Positions 54,537 to 63,057 of a DNA stretch of 64,000 nucleotides are shown here, piece after piece (positions within the stretch are counted from its first letter, which is position 1; each line of letters starts with the position of its first letter). This stretch comes from Salinibaculum litoreum (GTDB lineage: Archaea; Halobacteriota; Halobacteria; Halobacteriales; Haloarculaceae). The stretch is from NCBI GenBank assembly GCA_009789175.1, contig CP046866.1, positions 3,251,992 through 3,315,991 on the forward strand, in the 5' to 3' direction. The notes below the pieces were generated by a model, which did no database searches, was not told where the DNA came from, and saw only the letters and a program-made list of their open reading frames with translations. The position numbers and the translations under genes were made by a program.

Positions 54537-55468
54537 GCGTGTGTTTCGCGTCGTTCAGGCAGCGAGAATTCGTGGTCAATCACGTCGCCGTCGGCGTCAC
54601 GTCCGAGCGCGACGAGGCTGTCGGGCGTCTCGACGATGACCGCCTCGCCGCCGTCCGTTCGTCTGTTGTTCCGGATGACGTTCTGACAGATGACGTTGCC
54701 CTGTCGACGGGGGTTGTCCTGTCGGGTGTGCCCGACGACCTGTGGCGGTGCGTCCTCGGGCATGTACTCGAAATCGAGCCACGCGAGGCCGGCACCGACC
54801 CCCCGGCCTGTTCGCCCGCCCAATCCTAACACGTCGGGGTAGCCGTCGATGACTTCGTTTTGAACAGCCGCATCATCAGGCGTGCCGATAGCTTCGCGGA
54901 CAGTCCGGGCAGCCGACAGCAGTGATTCGTTGACCTCGCTGGTGTCGTAGGGTTCGGCCCGGCCGGCGTGGGCGTAGGTGACGTTGTAGCCATCGTAGGC
55001 GGCGACGATGTGGCCGCTGGCGATGCGGTCGGCGAACCGTCGGCGCTGGTCGTCGCTCAGTGCGGTGGAGTACCAGCCACCCCAGCCGAAGCGGTCCGGC
55101 GTCAACATTCCCATCTCGTGGTTCCCGAACGTGACGCGCACGCGACCCGGCGGGGCCTGCTCGATGAGTCGGGCGACCATCCCGACGGTTCCCTCGCTGC
55201 GTGGGCCGCGGTCAGTCAGGTCGCCGTTGAACACGAGCACGTAGTTGTTGTCGGCCCACTGGAGCCGTCGTGCGGGGTCTGCGGTCACGACTGGCTCGTA
55301 GTCGGGGTGGTCCGAAAGCGTCAGCAGTGCACTCCGGGCCTCGCCCAGAAACCCGTGAATGTCGCTGATGCTTACGATTGTCGGCGGCTCCTCGGTCTCG
55401 TCTGTCAGCCCCGCGACGGCGTCCCGTTCCGGCGGGCTGACCTGGCATGTAGGTTTGTCCTCGAACAC
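54533..55468 (-). CDS. Calcineurin-like metallophosphoesterase
   Basis: 311 residues. Metal-binding motifs in order: SISDIHGFLGEA, VLVFNGDLTDRGP, RVTFGNHEMGML, and a late GHTRQDNP. This is the PP1/PP2A-like serine/threonine phosphatase or diadenosine-tetraphosphatase arrangement. Target unknown. The 3' end overlaps the HTH-CBS gene; upstream lies the duplicated purM fragment. Confidence 0.88.
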   Translation of the reverse strand: MFEDKPTCQVSPPERDAVAGLTDETEEPPTIVSISDIHGFLGEARSALLTLSDHPDYEPVVTADPARRLQWADNNYVLVFNGDLTDRGPRSEGTVGMVARLIEQAPPGRVRVTFGNHEMGMLTPDRFGWGGWYSTALSDDQRRRFADRIASGHIVAAYDGYNVTYAHAGRAEPYDTSEVNESLLSAARTVREAIGTPDDAAVQNEVIDGYPDVLGLGGRTGRGVGAGLAWLDFEYMPEDAPPQVVGHTRQDNPRRQGNVICQNVIRNNRRTDGGEAVIVETPDSLVALGRDADGDVIDHEFSLPERRETHA

Positions 55469-55615
55469 AGTTTGTCTCGCAGTCGGCGTCAGTCTCCCTC
55501 GGTGCAGTCCCGTCTGTCAGCAGTGTTTGACACACGGTATCCCATCCGCAATAAAAGGTCCGGCGGCCAGCTTACACGTCGAGTCCAACCGTGCGCACTC
55601 CGCACGCTCGCGGCT

Positions 55616-55753
55616 CTACAGCTCCAGTCCGCGAATCGATATGGTACCGTCCTCGTTCTCTGTCTCGGTCACTTCGCCAATAATCCGTGCGTCAGCTTCC
55701 GTCTCGACGACCAACTCTGCGTCGGCTTCCGGCATCGTCGCCACGAAGCCAGT
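55616..55753 (-). pseudogene. Duplicated fragment of the purM 3' end
   Basis: 138 nt that match 55897-56034 at 131 positions (seven substitutions, no indels). On the minus strand it encodes a version of the last 45 codons of PurM, ending IRGLEL and a stop. It has no start codon context and no 5' part, so it is a non-functional copy lying 281 nt downstream of the functional end. The similarity extends about 24 nt beyond the stop. Confidence 0.92.
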
Positions 55754-55896
55754 CCCGCATCCACCTTTTTATCGCTCGGGTGTCCTCGCTCACGTTGCGC
55801 TCACGGCTCCGCCGTTCGCGGCGTTCGCTGTGGGCACCACTCGCAATAAAAACGTGGGCGAAAAAGGCTGCTCGCGCACTCCGTCCGCTCGCAGTT

Positions 55897-56889
55897 CTAC
55901 AGCTCCAGTCCGCGAATCGAGACGGTACCGTCCTCGTTCTCTGCCTCGTTCACTTCGCCAATAATCCGTGCGTCATCTTCCGTCTCGACAACCGACTCTG
56001 CGTCGGCTTCCGGCATCGTCGCCACGAAGCCAGTGCCCATGTTGAAGGTCCGGTGCATCTCCTCGTCGCTAACCGACCCCTCCTGCTGGACGAACTCGAA
56101 GACAGACTGGGCGTCGAAGGGGTCGGCGATATCGTAATGATAGTCCCCCATCCGAGTGAGATTCGTCCAGCCGCCGCCGGTGACGTGGGCTGCTGCGTGG
56201 GTTTCGTGGGCGCGCAGGCTCGCGAGCACGTCCGTGTAGATACGCGTGGGCTCCAGCAGTTCCTCGGCGATAGTCCGGTCGGAGTCGTGTGGGAACGGGT
56301 CGGTGTACTCGTGGTCCCGGGTGACTGCCTCCCGAGCCAGCGTCAGCCCGTTCGAGTGGATGCCCGACGAGGGCCAGCCGACGATAGCGTCACCGGGTTC
56401 GGCCTCGCCGGGGAACAGGGCGTCTTTGGGAGCCAGTCCGGCACAGGTCCCGGCGATGTCGAGTCCCTTGATGACATCGGGCATCACTGCCGTCTCGCCG
56501 CCGATGAGGGCGACGCTGGCCCGCTGTGCGCCCTCGCGGAGTCCCTCGCCGATTTCCTCGGCGGTGTCGTCGTCGGGTTCCTCGACGGCGAGGTAGTCGA
56601 CGAATGCGACGGGTTCGACCCCTTGGGCGACGAGGTCGTTGACGTTCATCGCCATGCAGTCGATGCCGATGGTGGAGTAGTCGTCGATGGCCTCGGCGAC
56701 CAGCAGTTTGGTGCCGACACCGTCGGCCGCGAGCGCGAGGTAGCGGTCGCCGATGTCGACCAGCCCGGCGTAATCGCCCTCGAACTCGCCGACGGCACCG
56801 ATGAGCGCGGCGGTGGCTGCCTCGCTCTCTTCGATGTCGACGCCGGTCTCGGCGTAGGTGAGTCCCTCCTCGTCGGTCTCCTCAGTCAT
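55897..56889 (-). CDS. purM: Phosphoribosylformylglycinamidine cyclo-ligase
   Basis: 330 residues from the ATG at 56889. AIR synthetase, fifth step of purine synthesis: TYAETGVDIEESEAA at the start, LAADGVGTKLLVA, DCMAMNVNDLVAQGVEP, ALIGGETAVMP, IVGWPSSGIHSNGLTLAR and AHVTGGGW are the usual PurM motifs in order. The last 46 codons have a second copy just downstream (see 55616-55753). Starts 39 nt from the M50 protease stop upstream. Confidence 0.95.
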   Translation of the reverse strand: MTEETDEEGLTYAETGVDIEESEAATAALIGAVGEFEGDYAGLVDIGDRYLALAADGVGTKLLVAEAIDDYSTIGIDCMAMNVNDLVAQGVEPVAFVDYLAVEEPDDDTAEEIGEGLREGAQRASVALIGGETAVMPDVIKGLDIAGTCAGLAPKDALFPGEAEPGDAIVGWPSSGIHSNGLTLAREAVTRDHEYTDPFPHDSDRTIAEELLEPTRIYTDVLASLRAHETHAAAHVTGGGWTNLTRMGDYHYDIADPFDAQSVFEFVQQEGSVSDEEMHRTFNMGTGFVATMPEADAESVVETEDDARIIGEVNEAENEDGTVSIRGLEL

Positions 56890-56927
56890 GTGAAAGCGTG
56901 CGCGTGAGGCCGGCAAAAGCCCATCGT

Positions 56928-57569
56928 TTAGAACAGGCCGACGAAGACGAGCAGGATACCCAGCCCCGCCGTCGGGACGAAGACGGCGGCGAAGACGAGT
57001 TTGTTCCAGGTAAGCACGGTCTTGCCGTCCAGCGGTCCGAACGGAATCATGTTGAAACCCGCGAGCAAGACGTTGATGACGACGCCGATAGTGCCGACCC
57101 GGCCGACGAACCCGCCGGCAAAGAGAAGCGGCACGAAGACGACTGCCAGTGCGACATTTGTCAGCGGGCCCGCGAGCGCGATGATACCGTTTTCGCGCTT
57201 GGTGATGTAGCCGCGGTGGTGGACAGCACCGGGGGCGGCAAAGAGGAAGCCGGCGAGCGCAGCGACGATGGCAAGTCCCAGCATGCCATAATCAGCGCGG
57301 AACTCGGCGACCTGCCCGAAACGGATGGCGGCCACCTTGTGGGCGAGTTCGTGCAACAGAAAGCCCGAACCGACTGTGATCAGGCTCAGGGCAAACGCCT
57401 CGACGAGAGCGCCCGTCGCCAACTGACCGTACTGAAGCGCCCGGAGCAGGTACGGATTCAGGAAGAAGGTGAAGGCGATGGCGAGGGCGACCCACGCGGC
57501 CGCAAGGTCCCGTAGCTCGCGCCGGCCGAAGCGAATGTCGCCGACACGGAAGGCGGTGCGGTGGCTCAC
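56928..57569 (-). CDS. Site-2-type intramembrane metalloprotease (M50)
   Basis: 213 residues, six hydrophobic helices. HELAH at 73-77 is the zinc motif and NMIPFGPLDG (173-182) supplies the third ligand, an aspartate. Family members cut transmembrane regulators. No PDZ or CBS domain is attached. Its start lies 13 nt after the stop of the TraB gene, so the two are probably cotranscribed, with purM following. Confidence 0.9.
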   Translation of the reverse strand: MSHRTAFRVGDIRFGRRELRDLAAAWVALAIAFTFFLNPYLLRALQYGQLATGALVEAFALSLITVGSGFLLHELAHKVAAIRFGQVAEFRADYGMLGLAIVAALAGFLFAAPGAVHHRGYITKRENGIIALAGPLTNVALAVVFVPLLFAGGFVGRVGTIGVVINVLLAGFNMIPFGPLDGKTVLTWNKLVFAAVFVPTAGLGILLVFVGLF

Positions 57570-57582
57570 GTCGCACCCCCCA

Positions 57583-59160
57583 TCACGTCAGCACCTCCAC
57601 GATGAGCTCCAGACTGCGGCGAGCACCGATGAGCATCTGGTCGGCCAGCCCCGTCACGCCGCCGACTTCCGCGGACAGTTGCGGTAACAACACTGTCGCA
57701 AAGAGGATGCTTGCGATGAAACTCCCGATGTTGGTCATCCCGACGACGAGGATGAGTCGGAAAAGCGGGACCTCCCGCATCCGGCGGACGATGTCCAGAA
57801 TCGGCGACTCCTCGTCCGAGAGCAGTTCGTTGAGTTCGCCGATATCGCCGACGCTGACATCGAGATAGCGCAACTCGACGTATCCCGCGAACCAGCCCGG
57901 CGCGAGCAACGGGTTGACGCTCGTCAGCCACGCGACGGCGCCCCCGACCAGTGCGCTGGGCCAGTGAGCACCGGCGAGTTTGGCCAGCCCGGCCGCGATG
58001 ATGCCGTTGACGAGGAACCACGCGCCAAAGAGGACGAGCAGGTACTGCTGGCGGACGCCCGCCATCGCCAGCAGGATGAAAAAGACCAGAAAGCCGACGG
58101 TAAAGAGGTAGCCAAACGCCTTGTAGAGAATGCGTCCGACGCGGCCGCTGTCGGGGAGACCGACCAGCGATTCGGCGTCGGGCAGCGTCTCGGGGTTGGC
58201 GAGGTAGTTCTCGATTCCCTGTCGGTGGCCGGCACCGACGACAGCGACGACGGAGTAGCCGGCCTCCCGGAGTGCAACAAGGCGGTGGGCGATGAAGGCG
58301 TCACGCTCGTCGATGAGCGCCTGTGCGCCACCGGGCGAGAAGTGCCGGAACTCCTCTATCATCGCCGTCACCACGTCCGCATCGGTGAGTTCGTCGATGT
58401 CGAACTCCTCGTCCTCCTCGGGAACGCCGCCGGCAAGCGCCGTCAACAGGAAAGCAACTGGTAACCCGACGACGGCCATCACCAGCGTGGCAAGAAGGAG
58501 ACCATCGAGCAGGGAGACGACGAGCCCGCTGAGTACCCCGGCAAAGGGTATGGCAAGGCCCGAACCCAGCGCGGCCGGGACGAAGAATGGGCCGCCGATG
58601 GCACCGCCAAGCAGGGCTGCAATGAGGCCGACGAACAGGCCGACGCCGAGTCCGACGCCCAACGGGCTCCCCAGCAGGACGGCCATCGAGCCGAACATCT
58701 TGACTTTCTCGCGCAACCGCATGCGCTTCCAGAACCGCTGGACGGTAAGCTGGATATCGCGGTCGACCAGCGCGACGCCAAGCCCGAGTTCCTCGGCGGT
58801 ATCGATGGCCGCCTTCATGTCCGCACCGGGTTCGATGTCGAACTGGTCGCCCAGTCGCGTCTGGATGTACGAGAGCAACCAGTAGGCGATGAACTGGTAG
58901 ATAGTCTTGCCCTTGATGATGTCCCGGGCGTCTATCTCGTCGGGCGTCTCGCCTTTCATCCGCTTGTAGCGGTTCTCGTCGAGTTCGACCGCCACCACGT
59001 CCGGTCGCTCGCGTTCGATGGTCGACTCCACCTCGTCGACGCTTTGCTGTGAGACGTGGGCAGTACCGAGGACGGTAACTGACCCCTCACCGGACGGCTC
59101 CGCGGGCTGTGTGGGTGTCGCCGCCTCCACCGACTCCCCCTCAGGGCCGCGCTCTGTCAT
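57583..59160 (-). CDS. TraB family membrane protein
   Basis: 525 residues. The N-terminal half is the TraB/GumN (erythromycin-esterase-related, Tiki-like) domain: VTVLGTAHVSQQSVDEVE, ERPDVVAVELDENRYKRM, LGLGVALVDRDIQLT and ALIDERDAFIAHRLVALREA, VVAVVGAGHRQGI. Hydrophobic helices lie within the domain and in the C-terminal 200 residues. Archaeal members are of unknown substrate; eukaryotic relatives are membrane metalloproteases. Leads a probable operon with the M50 protease and purM. Confidence 0.87.
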   Translation of the reverse strand: MTERGPEGESVEAATPTQPAEPSGEGSVTVLGTAHVSQQSVDEVESTIERERPDVVAVELDENRYKRMKGETPDEIDARDIIKGKTIYQFIAYWLLSYIQTRLGDQFDIEPGADMKAAIDTAEELGLGVALVDRDIQLTVQRFWKRMRLREKVKMFGSMAVLLGSPLGVGLGVGLFVGLIAALLGGAIGGPFFVPAALGSGLAIPFAGVLSGLVVSLLDGLLLATLVMAVVGLPVAFLLTALAGGVPEEDEEFDIDELTDADVVTAMIEEFRHFSPGGAQALIDERDAFIAHRLVALREAGYSVVAVVGAGHRQGIENYLANPETLPDAESLVGLPDSGRVGRILYKAFGYLFTVGFLVFFILLAMAGVRQQYLLVLFGAWFLVNGIIAAGLAKLAGAHWPSALVGGAVAWLTSVNPLLAPGWFAGYVELRYLDVSVGDIGELNELLSDEESPILDIVRRMREVPLFRLILVVGMTNIGSFIASILFATVLLPQLSAEVGGVTGLADQMLIGARRSLELIVEVLT

Positions 59161-59378
59161 TCGATGGCCCTACACAGTCGCCCGGTTTACCCTTGTCGGG
59201 ACACAGTTGCAGTTCTAGAAGACTCGTTCGTTGTGACAGCGATACGAACAGAATGGCGCAGTCGCTCACCACACGGCACGAAGACCCGTGGCAGCGCCGG
59301 GGTCGTTCGTTCCTATCACCAGTTCATCGAGTTCATGGATAGTTAACATAATATAGGGCGAGGTCGATGGTCTCGGTG

Positions 59379-59654
59379 ATGCACGACCTGACAGGATTCC
59401 AGCGTGACCTCCTCGTCGTCATCGCGGGCCTGGATGACCCGCATGGCCTGGCGATCAAAGACGAACTCGAAGAGTACTACGAGAGCGAAGTAAACCACGG
59501 CCGTCTCTATCCCAACCTCGACGAAATCGTCGAGAAGGGACTCATCGAGAAGGGACAGAAAGACCGGCGGACGAACGTCTATCACCTCACCAAACGCGGT
59601 GAGCGGGAACTGGATGCCCGCCAGGAGTGGGAGTCGCAGTACGTCACTGCGTAG
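59379..59654 (+). CDS. PadR-like winged-helix regulator
   Basis: 91 residues from the ATG at 59379 (an ATG at 59367 is possible). DLTGFQRDLLVVIAGLDDP, GLAIKDELEEYY, then GRLYPNLDEIVEKGLIEKG and YHLTKRGER are the PadR-type winged helix. In Halobacteria this small version is common. A TATA-like ACATAATATA (59346-59355) supports a short leader. Targets unknown; the thioesterase gene follows 38 nt later. Confidence 0.87.
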   Translation: MHDLTGFQRDLLVVIAGLDDPHGLAIKDELEEYYESEVNHGRLYPNLDEIVEKGLIEKGQKDRRTNVYHLTKRGERELDARQEWESQYVTA

Positions 59655-59691
59655 CGGTAAACACATTCCCTCCACCCTCCAACTGTCGGCC

Positions 59692-60129
59692 ATGCCGACA
59701 CTACTGGAGACGAAAGTCGAGACGCGCCGTTACATTTTTCCGGGCCAGTCGAACGCGCTCGAGACAGCACACGGTGGCGACCTGCTGAAGTGGATGGAAC
59801 AGGTCGGAGCCATGGCTGCGATGCGGTTTGCCGGTGCCGATACGGTCACCGTCGGACTCGACGACGTTCGCTTTCACGGCCCGATACAGCAGGGGTCGAT
59901 TGCGCTGCTCGATTCCTACGTCTTCCGTGCCGGCAACTCCAGTGTCACCTCCCGCGTGCGGGGCTACGACGAGGACCGCCACACCGGCGAGCGCGAACTC
60001 GTGACGGAGGCGACGATGGTCTCCGTCGCACTCGACGACGACGGCGAGACCGTCACCGTCCCGGAACTGACTGTCGAGACTGACGTGGGTGAAGAGTTAC
60101 ACGCCGAAGCCCTCGAAAACGAGGACTGA
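59692..60129 (+). CDS. Acyl-CoA thioesterase, hotdog fold
   Basis: 145 residues. The hotdog acyl-CoA hydrolase pattern is seen in NALETAHGGDLLKWMEQVGA (the helix with the catalytic acid), DDVRFHGPIQQGSIALLDSY and the closing strand VTEATMVSVAL. It hydrolyses acyl-CoA to free acid and CoA. It follows the PadR-like gene closely and may be under its control. Confidence 0.88.
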   Translation: MPTLLETKVETRRYIFPGQSNALETAHGGDLLKWMEQVGAMAAMRFAGADTVTVGLDDVRFHGPIQQGSIALLDSYVFRAGNSSVTSRVRGYDEDRHTGERELVTEATMVSVALDDDGETVTVPELTVETDVGEELHAEALENED

Positions 60130-60178
60130 CCGGTCCCCGCTGAGTGGGTTTATACGACGGTGCGTCCTATGAGAGAGC

Positions 60179-60634
60179 ATGGGACTCGACGTTGACACAC
60201 CGGACCCGCCCGAACTCTCGCCAGCGATGAGCGTCGACGCCTACGACGACGTGGATGTCGACGGCGACGACTACCGCCGCGAGGAACTCCAGCAATTTCT
60301 CCACGAGGGTGCCTGGCAGCGCGCCTTCGAGGAGTGGGCCGCCGAATCGGACCTCGACGAATCGGAGTGGACAATCGTCGAGGATTTGGACCTCGTCTCC
60401 GAGTTTGACTTCTTCTGGGACGACTTCGCCGACCGGGTCGGCTATCACGCCCCCGGACTCCCCGAGGACTGGCGCGAACGGGAGATACACCCGGACCTGG
60501 ACTCCTGGGGGACTGTCTCGGGCATCAACGCCGGACTGACAGAACTCGGACAACTGGTCTGTGAGGTGCTGAAAAACGAGTATATCGACTGGGAGGCCGA
60601 CTTCGACGCGCCCGATGACCTCCCTGATTACTGA
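60179..60634 (+). CDS. Hypothetical acidic protein
   Basis: 151 residues, highly acidic (many D and E), with a Trp-rich mid part (EFDFFWDDFADRVGYHAPG) and no recognised motif. TATA-like TTTATACG about 30 nt upstream of the ATG gives a leaderless mRNA. Function unknown. Confidence 0.65.
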   Translation: MGLDVDTPDPPELSPAMSVDAYDDVDVDGDDYRREELQQFLHEGAWQRAFEEWAAESDLDESEWTIVEDLDLVSEFDFFWDDFADRVGYHAPGLPEDWREREIHPDLDSWGTVSGINAGLTELGQLVCEVLKNEYIDWEADFDAPDDLPDY

Positions 60635-60683
60635 CGCTCGCGCCGACTGATTGACGGCACGCTTTGCCGCCGGCCGACCCGTG

Positions 60684-60830
60684 TTACTCCCGTGGGACTG
60701 CGATATGCTGCAGTTCGACACCACACGCCGAACAGTCGCCGGGATGGGAGTCCGCATGCACCCGGTCGCCACACCGAGGACATTCGTACAGCGATGCACC
60801 CGTCGGCACGTACGGGTCCGTTCGAACCAT
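60684..60830 (-). CDS. Rubrerythrin-like zinc-ribbon micro-protein 2
   Basis: 48 residues with C17, C20, C33 and C36 in a zinc ribbon (YECPRCGDRVHADSHPGDCS, then ACG). Its ATG overlaps the stop of the gene upstream by one nucleotide (TAATG), so it is translated by re-initiation. Halobacteria have many such rubrerythrin-like mini-proteins with no assigned role. Its cysteines have the same positions as in its partner. Confidence 0.75.
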   Translation of the reverse strand: MVRTDPYVPTGASLYECPRCGDRVHADSHPGDCSACGVELQHIAVPRE

Positions 60831-60970
60831 TATACCGGGTCGGTCACGGTCAACTCGTCACCACACAGCGGGCAGTCCCCGACAGCGATGTCCGTTCGTG
60901 AGGTGTACCCACAGGTGATACATTCGTAGTACGATTCCGCGATGCCGGTTCCTGATGCAGTTTTACTCAT
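60830..60970 (-). CDS. Rubrerythrin-like zinc-ribbon micro-protein 1
   Basis: 46 residues with C17, C20, C33, C36 (YECITCGYTS, then DCPLCGDEL). First gene of the TAATG-linked pair. Read on the minus strand, the 60 bp upstream are AT-rich (GAAAAGATTTAATTACTATT), a good promoter candidate. Role unknown. Confidence 0.75.
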   Translation of the reverse strand: MSKTASGTGIAESYYECITCGYTSRTDIAVGDCPLCGDELTVTDPV

Positions 60971-61131
60971 TGCTTGTCCACCTAGATGGGTGAATAGTAA
61001 TTAAATCTTTTCCAGGATGCAGTATTCTAGCCCATACACTACTCTATACTCTTATTCATACAGCTTTCGTCAATATCCTATCCAGTCGAGGAGACGAAAC
61101 CGGTATGCTCGCTGACGGCCATACACCAGCC

Positions 61132-61461
61132 ATGAGCCTTGAGGACCTGACTACGGATGTCGAACAGCGGTATTCGGACCTCGGAGAGGAGCTATCGGTC
61201 GAGTTGGACCGGGAGACGCGCAACGAACTGGCGATGCTGACGGTGGCGCTCGAACCCGACGAGACGGACGAACTGCTGCGCCGGGCCGTCCACATGCTCT
61301 TCCAGACGTCAGTCGAGACGGGGAACCTGGATTTCCACCTCCGCAGCAGCTACGACGCCACCTACGACGAGTATCTCTCCGGGATGACCTTCGAGCAGAT
61401 GACCGGTGCCGGACAGTTCCCCCAGCCACAGCAAAACGACGACCGCCGCTACCAGTTCTGA
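61132..61461 (+). CDS. Conserved haloarchaeal protein, helical
   Basis: 109 residues from the ATG at 61132 (an ATG nine codons upstream is possible). Helical and acidic: SLEDLTTDVEQRYSDLGEE at the start, then LTVALEPDETDELLRRAVHM and a Gln- and Pro-rich tail. No family name that I can support. AT-rich stretch upstream (TACTCTTATTCAT, about 61048) is a possible promoter. Confidence 0.7.
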   Translation: MSLEDLTTDVEQRYSDLGEELSVELDRETRNELAMLTVALEPDETDELLRRAVHMLFQTSVETGNLDFHLRSSYDATYDEYLSGMTFEQMTGAGQFPQPQQNDDRRYQF

Positions 61462-61850
61462 CCCCGCTGTTGCACGGTGGGAATCGGAGAGGTAGCTCTC
61501 GCGAATCCACACTCACTTGATTCGTGGAGAGCAGCACAGCCCGTAGAACGTCAGGGCACGCATTTCCACCGTCTAGAGCCGGAGCCGACCTGCAGCCACA
61601 CCGCACACAGCCCGCGGTGCTGTCGTCGCAATCCCCACTGTCATACTGGTATCGCAGGCGGGCCTGCCCTTCCCCGACTCGCGCGAGAGAACGCGCTCGT
61701 GGCCGCCGCAGTCGGTTAACAGGTTGTCGGTCACAGCAAAGCGTGTCACCGTCTGGTAAGGGAGCGATACCGCGGGTAGCGAGTGACCGACCGATAGGGC
61801 ATAAAAAACGGCCCTGCCATGATGGTACTGCGACCAGCCGCTATGCAGAG
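61462..61850. other. Intergenic region with an orphan TATA-like element
   Basis: About 390 bp between two convergent genes, with no gene recognised. A TATA-like GCATAAAAAACGG on the plus strand (about 61799-61811) points toward the 3' end of the PstS-like gene, so any transcript would be antisense to it. Confidence 0.4.
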
Positions 61851-62867
61851 CTAGTAGTCGGGTTTGGTCGCTGCGGGAATCACGTCCAGACGGGCGTCAG
61901 CGTGGTTCAGTATCAGCGGTTGAACGGCCGCTGTCGAGAGCGCATCAAGGAATGCCCGTTCGTGGTTTTCAGGCGAACCGTTCGTGAACAACGGGACTGG
62001 ATAGGTGCCGGGGTAGCCAATCCCACCGGGACCGCGGGGTTCGCCGTCCACTTCGATATCGAGAAGTCGGTAGTCGCCCGTCCCGCCGGCACGGAGCGTC
62101 TCGACATCCCGAACCGGAATACGGGTGACTGTGTCGTCGCGGTCGCTGACGGCAGCCACCTTCCGTCGTGGCTGTCCGTATAGTTCGTCGGCACCACCCA
62201 GAGGTTGGTCGCGGAGTACCGTTTGTTCGAATATCTCGGGGTGGCTATCGTTGACCGTGCCGACGAGGTGTATCTCCCGGTCCGGGCCGCCGAGGGAGCG
62301 CCAGTTGTTGAGCCGGCCGTTGTAGATACCGAGTAGTTCCTCCCGGCTGATGGACGTCACACCGGCCTGGTAGATGGCATCGCTCACGACAATGGCCTTT
62401 CCGGTCCGAAAGAGGTCGTGTCGGGCGAAACCGGAGACATCCATGTCACTGTCCACGGTCGAAAACGTCTCGGCTCGCAGCGCAGCGATGTCCACTGTCT
62501 CGGCTGTGAGAGCAGCATGTGCGTCCTGACCGCCGTTTTCACCGACTGTCACTCGAAAGGGGGGCTGGTTTGCCGTTTTCGTCGGGGAGAAACCGTGTCG
62601 CTTGGCGAAATAGTCCGCGAATCCGGGACCAGAACTGCCGAGGCGGTCGGCGTGTGTCCCACCGTACTCGTCGTCAGTCGGTAGCGAGTTGCCGTTCCAC
62701 AGCGCAGCAAGCCGTGTAATCGGTTCGGAGAGCAGTTCTGGCGTGGCGACGGAGAGTGAGTCATTCGCCGTCTGGGAAGTCACGGACCGTCGTCCGGCAC
62801 ATCCGAGCAGGAGTGTGGAGAGACCAAGCCCTGCAACGCTTCGAAGGAAGGCTCTACGGGAGGGCAT
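61851..62867 (-). CDS. PstS-like substrate-binding lipoprotein
   Basis: 338 residues. The N-terminus has twin arginines (MPSRRAFLRS) and a lipobox (LLLGC), so it is exported and lipid-anchored. The rest is a PBP-type fold of the PstS group: ISREELLGIYNGRLNNWRSL is the usual PstS segment, and GGIGYPGTYPVPLFTNG lies near the C-terminus. No pst permease genes are adjacent. The function could be anion binding or sensing. A TATA-like TATTAAGTATT lies about 40 nt upstream. Confidence 0.82.
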   Translation of the reverse strand: MPSRRAFLRSVAGLGLSTLLLGCAGRRSVTSQTANDSLSVATPELLSEPITRLAALWNGNSLPTDDEYGGTHADRLGSSGPGFADYFAKRHGFSPTKTANQPPFRVTVGENGGQDAHAALTAETVDIAALRAETFSTVDSDMDVSGFARHDLFRTGKAIVVSDAIYQAGVTSISREELLGIYNGRLNNWRSLGGPDREIHLVGTVNDSHPEIFEQTVLRDQPLGGADELYGQPRRKVAAVSDRDDTVTRIPVRDVETLRAGGTGDYRLLDIEVDGEPRGPGGIGYPGTYPVPLFTNGSPENHERAFLDALSTAAVQPLILNHADARLDVIPAATKPDY

Positions 62868-63057
62868 TCACGTGTGTCGATTGATAGTGTATCGAGTAAT
62901 ACTTAATATGATTGCTATATAGACATGTGAGACCGCAGGCAGCCAACAGAGAAACCACGGAAGGACCGAACCGGAGTGTCAGCCTCACATACTGTTCTGA
63001 AGACCGGGACAGAGCGACAGCCGACAGAGCCGAGAGGCCGTGTCGACAGGAAACTGC

